From NCBI RefSeq assembly GCF_030817475.1, contig NZ_JAUSZJ010000002.1, positions 5,656,626 to 5,720,625 on the forward strand: a stretch of DNA of 64,000 bases, in the 5' to 3' direction. Position numbers and translations under genes: made by a program. This document shows positions 58,134 through 64,000 of the stretch, piece by piece. Below the pieces are notes generated by a model. The model ran no database searches and was not told the DNA's origin. It worked only from the letters and a program-made list of their open reading frames with translations. Numbering within the stretch: the first letter of the stretch is position 1; every line of letters begins with the position of its first letter. Source of the stretch: Streptomyces sp. V2I9. Its GTDB lineage: Bacteria; Actinomycetota; Actinomycetes; Streptomycetales; Streptomycetaceae.

Positions 58134-59057
58134 TCAGTGCCGTGCGGGGCGGGCGCGCCGCGCGATGTGTGCGGGCCGTCCGGCCGCGGCGTGCCGGACC
58201 AGGGCCGCGCAGACGAAGGCGGTCGCCCCGGAGGCCAGTGACCTGATGAGGGAGTCGTCCCGTGCGCCGGACGCGAGGGCGATGACCAGTGCCAGGGCCA
58301 GGGTGATGGCGGGGAGCGCACGGGGGCCCCGCGTGGTGCCCGGTACGGCGGGCGGCGGCAGCAGCCAGGTCGCCAGGCCGTAACAGGCGCAGGCCAACAG
58401 TGTGGCTCCCAGCACTTCGCTGGGCCGGTGGCCGCCCATGGCCGAACTGGCGGCGGCGATACAGGCGAGCCAGAGGACACCGACCGCGGCGACATACGGG
58501 CGGACGCGGGGGGAGACCACGAGGACGGCGGCGAGGGTCAGCGCGGCGGGGATGGCCGTGTGCCCGCTGGGGAAACCTTGATCAAGGAGATTCTCCGGCG
58601 CGCCCACCAGGTCGGGGCGGGGCAGGACGGTCGATTTGAGCACCTCCTTGCCTCCGGTCGTGAGAAGGACGACCCCGAGCGCCGCGCACCCCTGCCGCCA
58701 GCACCGCCGCGCCAGGGTGAGGACCACGATGACGGCCAGGCCCACCATCAGGGTGGGCTTGGCGCTCAGTTCCATCGGCGGCAGGGGTGTCGAGCCGTAG
58801 GCCGCTCCTGACAGGGGGTAGATCCACGCTTCTTCGCTCCCCTTGGTGCTCAGGTGGAACAGGGCGTTCTCCGCTCGCTGCCCCCACGGGGTGCAGACGG
58901 CGAGCAGGTAGACCGTCAGGAACCCCAGGGTGTACAGCAGGGCCGGCATCCACGGCCGTGCCGTACACGGCGGGCCGGGCTCGTCGGGGGCCACGGGGTC
59001 CTGTCCCGAGGCCACCGGCCGGTGCGCGGGCAGGGACAGGGAATCGTGCTGAATCAT
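58134..59057 (-). CDS. PAP2-family membrane phosphatase
   Basis: A 307-residue protein with about six to eight transmembrane helices. The three phosphatase motifs are present in order: KSTVLPRPDL (K-x6-RP), PSGHT, and SSAMGGHRPSEVLG, where the usual S-R-x5-H-x3-D is modified (no Arg, final acid is Glu). This divergence is common among actinobacterial members. Likely substrates are lipid phosphates or undecaprenyl pyrophosphate. ATG 59057 is preceded by AAGAG. A polar N-terminus of about 38 residues comes before the first helix. Confidence 0.87.
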   Translation of the reverse strand: MIQHDSLSLPAHRPVASGQDPVAPDEPGPPCTARPWMPALLYTLGFLTVYLLAVCTPWGQRAENALFHLSTKGSEEAWIYPLSGAAYGSTPLPPMELSAKPTLMVGLAVIVVLTLARRCWRQGCAALGVVLLTTGGKEVLKSTVLPRPDLVGAPENLLDQGFPSGHTAIPAALTLAAVLVVSPRVRPYVAAVGVLWLACIAAASSAMGGHRPSEVLGATLLACACYGLATWLLPPPAVPGTTRGPRALPAITLALALVIALASGARDDSLIRSLASGATAFVCAALVRHAAAGRPAHIARRARPARH

Positions 59058-59152
59058 CGCTCTTGTTTCTTCCGTCGGGGGAGTGCGGTCCCGCACGCCT
59101 TCCGGCACGACGTGGGCCGCCGGGCTCGGCGGCCCACCGGGGGCCGTCGCTG

Positions 59153-60106
59153 TCAGGTGAACGCCTGCCCCTGCCGGCGCCGGGCGGCGATCGCCAGGAC
59201 GGGGAGGGGGGCGACCAGCAGGATGAGGACGACCAGGTCCGGAAGGGACCGCATGAAGGCGTCGGGCCGGACGACGATCGCCTGCACGCGCACGAGCGCG
59301 CACGTTGCGACGGGGATCAGCCACCGGTGGTCGCCGGTGGCGGCCGTCGCCACCCACGCGGCGATCAGCGCGGTGACTTCGAGGACGAACAGGCCGCGCT
59401 GGAAAGCCGGACTGACGGCGATGATGTGCAGGCCCCCGGCCACGAACATGGCGAGCGCCACGGGGGCCAGCCAGCGGTACGAGCGGCGTCGCAGACGGCT
59501 GGGACGGCAGAGTGCCAGCACGGCGCACGCGGCGCACAGCGCCCCCGACAGCACCAGGTCACGGGCGGCTATCGGGGCGCCGAGACCGTAGTACCCCAGG
59601 CCCGCCTTGCCCTCGTCGCCGAAGAGGGTGCGGCCGTGGGACGTGGCGCCGGCCCAGATCATGGCCGCCGCGGCCGGCAGCGCGATCCACGGTCTGCCGC
59701 GCAGCAGGGCGATCAGGCAGCCCAGCGGGAGCAGCCCGTAGGGCAGCAGCCGGATCTGCGTGGGACCTTCGGCCCACGGGTACCAGCCGGAGAACCGGAA
59801 GGCGATGGCGTGCTCTCCGGGATCGATGCGCAGGGCCCAGTGCCACACATCCTGCAAGTACGGAACCAACGCCAGCGCGGCGAGGGTCAGGGCGGCCAGA
59901 TGGATGCCGTCCAGCCACCACGGCCGGGCCGGGTCGTCGGCCACGGCGCGGGCGCGGGCCCGCAGTCCGGCGCGCACCAGGGCGGTGACTTCCCGCAGCG
60001 GGGGCCGGGAGCGGCCGGGATACGCCTCGGACAGGCAGGCCAGCACCTCCTCTCCCTGCCGGGAACGGTAGGGCTCGGGGTAGGCGGCAAGCAGCAGACG
60101 ATTCAT
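59153..60106 (-). CDS. Polytopic membrane protein co-transcribed with a PadR regulator
   Basis: A 317-residue protein. The first 55 or so residues are soluble and helical (MNRLLLAAYPEPYRSRQGEEVLACLSEAYPGRSRPPLREV), a motif common in proteins encoded after PadR regulators in actinobacteria. About seven transmembrane segments follow. Its ATG overlaps the padR stop (60103-60106), so the pair is translationally coupled. The function is unknown; such pairs are often linked to membrane stress or drug response. Confidence 0.82.
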   Translation of the reverse strand: MNRLLLAAYPEPYRSRQGEEVLACLSEAYPGRSRPPLREVTALVRAGLRARARAVADDPARPWWLDGIHLAALTLAALALVPYLQDVWHWALRIDPGEHAIAFRFSGWYPWAEGPTQIRLLPYGLLPLGCLIALLRGRPWIALPAAAAMIWAGATSHGRTLFGDEGKAGLGYYGLGAPIAARDLVLSGALCAACAVLALCRPSRLRRRSYRWLAPVALAMFVAGGLHIIAVSPAFQRGLFVLEVTALIAAWVATAATGDHRWLIPVATCALVRVQAIVVRPDAFMRSLPDLVVLILLVAPLPVLAIAARRRQGQAFT

Positions 60107-60444
60107 GCCGGGGCCGCTCCGGCATTCCGCGCGTGTCCGATGACGACGGCCGCCGCCTGCTGCATCCGCAGCGCCTCCCGGCCGACCGCCTCGGTGCCGT
60201 CCTCGGTGAGCCGGTAGTAGCGCCGCGCCCGCCCGTCCACGATCTCCTCATGGCCGGCGGCCACCAGCCCGGCCCGCTCCATCCGCTCCAGCGCGCCGTA
60301 GAGAGTGCCGACGGCGATCCGGAGCCGCCCGTCGGTGGCCCGTTCAGCAGCCTTGATGATGCCGTAGCCGTGCAACGGGCCATCCATGAGCGCGGCAAGG
60401 ATGAAGTACTGCGGTTCCGTCAAGGGCGGGCTCTGTCTGGTCAT
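60103..60444 (-). CDS. PadR-family transcriptional regulator
   Basis: A 113-residue winged-helix protein. LTEPQYFILAALMDGPLHGYGIIKAAERATDGRLRIAVGTLYGALERMERAGLVAAGHEEIVDGRARRYYRLTEDGTEAVGRE is the full PadR domain; the short C-terminal helix for dimerisation is of the PadR-s1 type. It probably represses its own operon and responds to a small molecule. ATG at 60444. Confidence 0.93.
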   Translation of the reverse strand: MTRQSPPLTEPQYFILAALMDGPLHGYGIIKAAERATDGRLRIAVGTLYGALERMERAGLVAAGHEEIVDGRARRYYRLTEDGTEAVGREALRMQQAAAVVIGHARNAGAAPA

Positions 60445-60450
60445 GGGGCG

Positions 60451-60479
60451 AGCATATATCGAGACACGGAGTATATCTG
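60451..60479 (-). promoter_or_regulatory. AT-rich promoter/operator of the padR operon
   Basis: ATATATC (60454-60460) and GTATATC (60471-60477) sit 10-35 bp before the padR start in otherwise GC-rich DNA. The inverted ATATA/TATAT pattern could be the PadR operator, and on the minus strand TATACT (60471-60476) or GATATA serves as -10. Confidence 0.4.
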
Positions 60480-60778
60480 TCGGCCATGGGTGATGGCCGT
60501 CAGCGCCTCCGCGCCCGCGGCGGGCGTCACCCGCTCCCGGTCGGCCGGTTCTCCGAAGGCGGCCGCGCCGCCCGCGGCTCGGCGACCCCGTGCGGGCCGC
60601 GGGCGCGAGCGGCCCGCACGGCGGTGCTCACCGATAGGATCACGCTCGGGTCCTGATCATCGATCACGGCTCAACAGCCGCTGGAACAGCGGGAATTCGC
60701 TCGTTCGAGCCGTTGCGGACATCGCGTTCCCGCCGGCGGCCGGAACGCCCGGAACACCGAGTGAGTGGAGTGGCAGTC
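60480..60778. other. Gene-free divergent intergenic region
   Basis: About 300 bp between the padR operon and the FAD monooxygenase gene. A TAGGAT hexamer at 60635-60640 is a possible -10 for the rightward gene but lacks a good -35. No repeat, hairpin or RNA gene stood out. Confidence 0.4.
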
Positions 60779-62002
60779 GTGCGTGGAGGCAGCATCGCCG
60801 TGGTCGGCGGCAGCATCGCGGGATGCGCGGCGGCTCTCGCCGCTTCCCGCGGCGGGGCCGAGCGGATCACCGTTCTGGAGCGTGCGGATGACCGGCTCCG
60901 CGACCGAGGGGTGGGGATCGCCCTCCACGGCGACCGGTACGAGGAGCTGCGGGAAGCCGGATACGTGGCGCCCGAGATGCCCTGGGCACCGCTGACCCGG
61001 CGGGTGTGGAGCGTGCGCGACGGCGAGGCGGGCCACGGACGGGTCGTCGGCGAGCAGCCGTTCCCCTTCCGCGCCTACAGCTGGGGCTCGCTCTGGAGCG
61101 AGCTGCGCCGCCGGGTGCCCGAGGGGGTCTCCTACCGGTCCGGCGCGGTGGTCGCCGGGCTGGAACCCGACGCCGACGGCGTGACGCTGCGGCTCGCGGA
61201 CGGGTACGAGGAGCGCTTCGACGCCGTGATCGGGGCGGACGGGTACCGCTCCGTCGTCCGTGAGGCCATGTTTCCCGGCGCGGACGCCACGTACGCCGGA
61301 TACATCGGCTGGCGCGGGACGTCGTCCGAGGTCGCGGGCCTTCCTTCGGACGGCCTCGACGCGCACAACATCGTCTTTCCCGGCGGCCACTGCATGATCT
61401 ACCGCATCCCGGACGGCCTCGGCGGGCACCGGCTCAACTGGGTGCTCTACACCGCTCCCCCGGAGGCGGACGGCCTCCACCCCGACCTCAGCACCCCCAC
61501 CTCCCTGCCGCCGGGCCGCCTCACCTCCCAGCTCACCGAGCGGCTTCGTGCCCTGGTCGCCGACAACTTCCCGCCGTACTGGGCCGCCCGAGTGCTCGGC
61601 ACCCCCGCCGAGACCACCTTCATCCAGCCCATCTACGACCTGGAGGTGCCGCACTACACCTCGGGCCGCATGGCCCTCGTCGGCGACGCCGCCAGCGTCG
61701 CCCGGCCGCACATCGGCGGCGGCAGCGTGAAGGCGCTCCAGGACGCCACCGCCCTGGAGGCCGCCTGGACGGCGGGCGACGACTGGACGGAGGTTCTGGA
61801 GCGCTACGACGCCGCGCGCGGCCCCGTCGGCTCCGCCATGGTCGCGCTCGCCCGCCGGATGGGCGACGCGCAGGTCGGGAACACGCCCGACTGGACCGTC
61901 ATGGACCGGCCCGGCTTCGACGCGTGGTGGCAGGAGCAGAACAGCGGCTCCGACCGGCGCAGCGGCTTCGGCGGACACAGTATGAAGGCCGGGCAGGCAT
62001 GA
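60779..62002 (+). CDS. FAD-dependent monooxygenase
   Basis: A 407-residue class A flavoprotein. GGSIAVVGGSIAGCAAALAAS is the FAD Rossmann motif, DAVIGADGYRSVVRE is the DG fingerprint, and RMALVGDAASVARPHIGGGSVKALQDA is the second FAD motif. The FPGGHCMIYRIPDGLGGHRLNWVLYTA stretch resembles 2,6-dihydroxypyridine-hydroxylase-like monooxygenases. The GTG at 60779 (GGAG 8 nt upstream) is chosen over an earlier GTG at 60761. The last codons and stop lie inside a 17-bp tandem repeat array. Confidence 0.88.
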   Translation: MRGGSIAVVGGSIAGCAAALAASRGGAERITVLERADDRLRDRGVGIALHGDRYEELREAGYVAPEMPWAPLTRRVWSVRDGEAGHGRVVGEQPFPFRAYSWGSLWSELRRRVPEGVSYRSGAVVAGLEPDADGVTLRLADGYEERFDAVIGADGYRSVVREAMFPGADATYAGYIGWRGTSSEVAGLPSDGLDAHNIVFPGGHCMIYRIPDGLGGHRLNWVLYTAPPEADGLHPDLSTPTSLPPGRLTSQLTERLRALVADNFPPYWAARVLGTPAETTFIQPIYDLEVPHYTSGRMALVGDAASVARPHIGGGSVKALQDATALEAAWTAGDDWTEVLERYDAARGPVGSAMVALARRMGDAQVGNTPDWTVMDRPGFDAWWQEQNSGSDRRSGFGGHSMKAGQA

Positions 62003-62075
62003 AGGCCTGGTAGGGAGGAAGGCCGGGTAGGGAGGAAGGGCGGGAGCGCCGGGTAGGGAGGAAGGCGGGAGTGGG
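61982..62075. repeat. Five-unit 17-bp tandem repeat spanning the 3' end of the monooxygenase gene
   Basis: Units: 61982-61998, 61999-62015 (ATGAAGGCCTGGTAGGG), 62016-62032 (AGGAAGGCCGGGTAGGG), 62033-62058 (same with a 9-bp insertion) and 62059-62075. Unit one encodes the last residues (MKAGQ) and the TGA stop falls in unit two. The strand is G-rich (GGG-AGG-AAGG) and could form G-quadruplexes. Confidence 0.88.
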
Positions 62076-62150
62076 TGGCGGGCAGGGGCGCGTGCCCGTC
62101 GCCGTCCGCCCCGTCCCCGTGTCGCGGCCGTCCTGCCGCTTGCCCGCTCC

Positions 62151-62879
62151 TCAGGCTCCCGTCGCCGTCAGTTCCAGGGCGGTGTGCAGCGCGGTGGCGT
62201 CGGCGCGGGCGTCCTCACCGGCCAGGCGCAGCGTCATCCGTCCCGAGGTGAGGACCGTGAGGGTGCGGGCGCGCTCGACGGCCTGCGCGGGGCTGGGGGA
62301 GACCAGCAGGACGGCGAGACCCTCGGCCGCCAGCGTCGCCACCAGATCGTGCACCTGCCGTACGAGCACGGGCGCGAGGCCCTCCGTCGGTTCGTCGAGC
62401 AGCAGCACCCGCGGCGAGCCGAGCAGCGCGCGGGCCAGCGCCAGCATCTGCTGCTCGCCGCCGGACAGATCCTTGCCCCGGCTGCCCCGCCGTTCGCCCA
62501 GGCGGGGCAGCAACTCCAGAACCCGCGCAGGGGTCCATACGCTGGGGCGGGAGGTGTCGCCCCGGCGCGGCGGGCGGTGGGACAGCCGCAGGTGCTCCTC
62601 CACCGTGAGCCCGGCGAACACCCGCCGCCCCTGTGGCACGAGCCCGATCCCGGCCCGCGCGATCCGGTGCGCCGGCTGCCCGGTCACCTCGCGGCCGTCG
62701 AGGCGTACCGTTCCGGCGCTCGGGCGCATCAGCCCGGCGACGGTGTGGACGAGCGTGGTCTTGCCCGCGCCGTTGTGGCCGACGACGGCGTGGACCGTAC
62801 CGGCGGCGACCGACAGGTCCAGGCCGTGGAGAACGGTGCCGCCGTGGTAGCCGGCGGTCAGGCCGGTGAGTTCGAGCAT
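62151..62879 (-). CDS. livF: Branched-chain amino-acid-type ABC transporter ATP-binding protein LivF
   Basis: A 242-residue ATPase: Walker A GHNGAGKTTL, signature LSGGEQQMLALARALLG, Walker B VLLLDEPTEGLAP, and the H-loop region replaced by VSPSPAQAVERA. GLVPQGRRVFAGLTVEEHLRL is the LivF-specific Q-loop region. It pairs with LivG encoded 10 bp upstream. The substrate may be branched-chain amino acids, urea or another amide; no binding protein is visible to decide. It lies downstream of, and convergent with, the FAD monooxygenase gene. Confidence 0.92.
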   Translation of the reverse strand: MLELTGLTAGYHGGTVLHGLDLSVAAGTVHAVVGHNGAGKTTLVHTVAGLMRPSAGTVRLDGREVTGQPAHRIARAGIGLVPQGRRVFAGLTVEEHLRLSHRPPRRGDTSRPSVWTPARVLELLPRLGERRGSRGKDLSGGEQQMLALARALLGSPRVLLLDEPTEGLAPVLVRQVHDLVATLAAEGLAVLLVSPSPAQAVERARTLTVLTSGRMTLRLAGEDARADATALHTALELTATGA

Positions 62880-62889
62880 CGGGCCTCGG

Positions 62890-63759
62890 TCATCCTCTCG
62901 CGTCGGTGGGGGAGGGGCACACGGTCGGGACGCCCCCGGCCCCCGCGCCGCCCGAGCCGGCCGTCGAGCCGGTGGCGTCCGGGGCCGCCGAAGGGTCCGT
63001 GCCGTGGTACGCCGCGCGGACCTCCGGATGGGCCAGCACCTCCTGCGTCGGACCGGTGAGGAGGACCTTTCCCGCGGTCAGCACCGTGACGGAGGAAGCG
63101 AGTTGGGCGACCACCTCGACATGGTGCTCGACCAGGACGACCGCGACGTCCGACGGCAGGCCGCCGACGATGCCGAGGAGCCGGCCGATGTCGGCGTCGG
63201 TCAGCCCCGCAGCCGGTTCGTCCAGGAGCAGCAGCCGGGGATCGCCGGCCAGCGCCGCGGCGAGGTCGAGCATGCGGCGCTGCCCGTGCGAGAGCGTGGC
63301 GGCCGGCCGGTGGGCGAGGTCCGCGAGACCGACCGTCTCCAGATGGCGGCCCGCCGACTCCTGGTGCAGGCGGTAGCGGGACGGGCTGCGCCAGGCGCCG
63401 CGACGCCGCGGGTGGTGCGGCCAGCCGGCCAGCACGACATTGTCGAGTACCGACAACTCGGCGATCACCGGCGGCTGCTGGAAGCTCCGGGCGATGCCGA
63501 GACGGCTCCGGCCGGCCGTCGCCGTACGGGTGATGTCGGCGCCGTCGAGGGTGATCGTGCCGTGGTCGGGCCGCTCCGTGCCCGCGATCAGGTCGAGCAG
63601 GGTGGTCTTGCCCGCGCCGTTGGGGCCGATCACGGCGTGCCGGGCGCCCGGCGGGAGGCGCAGGCTCACGTCGTCCACGGCGGTGAGCGTGCCGTACCTG
63701 CGGGTGAGCCCGTCGAGGACGAGGATCGAAGGTGCCGCCGCGGGCGGTGCGGGTGTCAT
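62890..63759 (-). CDS. livG: Branched-chain amino-acid-type ABC transporter ATP-binding protein LivG
   Basis: A 289-residue ATPase: Walker A GPNGAGKTTLLDLIAG, GIARSFQQPPVIAELSVLDNVVLAG (LivG Q-loop region), signature LSHGQRRMLDLAAALAG and Walker B LLLLDEPAAGLTDADIGRL with VVLVEHHVEVV. The C-terminus carries a Gly/Ala/Thr-rich tail of about 35 residues after the fold. The ATG at 63759 overlaps the stop of the upstream livM-like gene by 4 bp. Confidence 0.93.
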   Translation of the reverse strand: MTPAPPAAAPSILVLDGLTRRYGTLTAVDDVSLRLPPGARHAVIGPNGAGKTTLLDLIAGTERPDHGTITLDGADITRTATAGRSRLGIARSFQQPPVIAELSVLDNVVLAGWPHHPRRRGAWRSPSRYRLHQESAGRHLETVGLADLAHRPAATLSHGQRRMLDLAAALAGDPRLLLLDEPAAGLTDADIGRLLGIVGGLPSDVAVVLVEHHVEVVAQLASSVTVLTAGKVLLTGPTQEVLAHPEVRAAYHGTDPSAAPDATGSTAGSGGAGAGGVPTVCPSPTDARG

Positions 63760-63998
63760 GGGGAGACCTTCCCTGCGGGGTCCGGGGCGGGCGGTGAAGG
63801 CTGGCGGTACTCGGTCACGGGCCCGGTGGCCCGCGGAGTACCGGCGGCGCTCGGCGTACCCGGAGCTCCGGGAACACCGGGCGTGGCCGACCTGCCGGGT
63901 GACGGACCGCTCCCGCCGCCGGAGCCGCCGCGCAGGCCCGCCAGACCGCGCGGCAGCAGGTACACGGTGGCGGCGAAGAGCACGCCGAGCAGCAGCGG
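63756..63998 (-). CDS. livM: C-terminal end of LivM-type permease (partial)
   Basis: Only the last 80 codons are in the window; the frame runs off the right edge. It shows the end of the last transmembrane helix (LLLGVLFAATVYLLPRGLAGL, where PRGL is typical of LivM C-termini) followed by a Gly/Ser/Pro/Thr-rich tail of about 60 residues that is unusually long for the family. Order livM-livG-livF is the normal operon order. Confidence 0.8.
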   Translation of the reverse strand, partial: PLLLGVLFAATVYLLPRGLAGLRGGSGGGSGPSPGRSATPGVPGAPGTPSAAGTPRATGPVTEYRQPSPPAPDPAGKVSP

Positions 63999-64000
63999 CC

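Noticed and set aside
57094..58383. 429-codon plus-strand frame across the alkB region
   Set aside because: It is antisense to alkB and part of PAP2, starts inside hairpin-rich intergenic DNA and has no domain.
1..64000. Secondary-metabolite (PKS/NRPS/terpene) cluster
   Set aside because: No carrier-protein, condensation, ketosynthase or terpene-synthase motif was found. The AMP-binding enzyme at 30402-32090 is a benzoate-type CoA ligase in a catabolic setting.
1..64000. tRNA, rRNA or known riboswitch
   Set aside because: No cloverleaf with a TTCGAAT-type T-loop in context, no rRNA segment and no recognisable riboswitch core was seen by eye; a covariance-model search would be needed to exclude small RNAs.

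Overview
The window is high-GC (roughly 70% or more) actinobacterial chromosome. Codons almost always end in G or C, GTG and TTG starts are frequent, genes in operons overlap by ATGA/GTGA, and the gene content (Hen1/Pnkp RNA repair, SepF-like protein, DUF6099-type protein, LexA boxes of the TCGAAC-N4-GTTCGA type) is that of a Streptomyces or close relative. No rRNA, tRNA, CRISPR array, plasmid origin or prophage was seen. It reads as chromosomal arm/core-boundary DNA with one insertion sequence.

Layout. 0-5 kb: the end of a MocR-like aminotransferase gene, a photolyase-family gene broken by an internal deletion plus frameshift, a small membrane protein, an IS110-family element, and an XRE regulator. 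5-10 kb: a secreted histidine-containing protein behind a perfect CsoR-type copper operator, then an iron-box-controlled siderophore uptake operon (binding lipoprotein plus two permeases, no ATPase). 10-15 kb: DedA protein, a SIS-domain protein divergent from its probable DeoR-type regulator across a palindrome, a SepF-like protein, a MazG-like pyrophosphohydrolase and a DUF6099-type protein. 15-21 kb: F420-type oxidoreductase, homocysteine methyltransferase, and the coupled hen1-pnkp RNA repair pair. 21-26 kb: arginine deiminase, ornithine carbamoyltransferase and an amino-acid permease (arginine catabolism), then an anti-sigma-type ATPase.

26-34 kb: a catabolic island for an aromatic acid through its CoA thioester: enoyl-CoA hydratase, a two-domain flavin monooxygenase/reductase of the 2-aminobenzoyl-CoA / salicylyl-CoA type, a PaaX-family regulator, a benzoate-CoA-ligase-family enzyme, an acyl-CoA dehydrogenase and a RidA-family protein. 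Both promoter regions of this island carry the same palindromic element, TGACGG(C/T)AGTCA, at the same distance from a GATAA -10 element. This is the best candidate for a new, testable regulon. 34-41 kb: a complete Mrp (Mnh) cation/proton antiporter operon with A and B fused, all six genes overlapping by 4 bp.

41-57 kb: a Wzx/Wzy-type exopolysaccharide locus: CDP-alcohol phosphotransferase, cytidylyltransferase, three glycosyltransferases, a Wzz/BY-kinase-like protein with a degenerate P-loop, flippase, polymerase, a lipoprotein, a secreted beta-propeller/FnIII/LamG protein, GDP-mannose dehydratase and GDP-fucose synthase, and the initiating phosphoglycosyltransferase. The product is predicted to be a fucose-containing surface glycan. 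57-64 kb: an alkB-type repair gene with a near-consensus LexA box, PAP2 phosphatase, a PadR-membrane protein pair, an FAD monooxygenase ending in a 17-bp tandem repeat, and the livFGM end of a branched-chain amino-acid-type ABC transporter that runs off the window.
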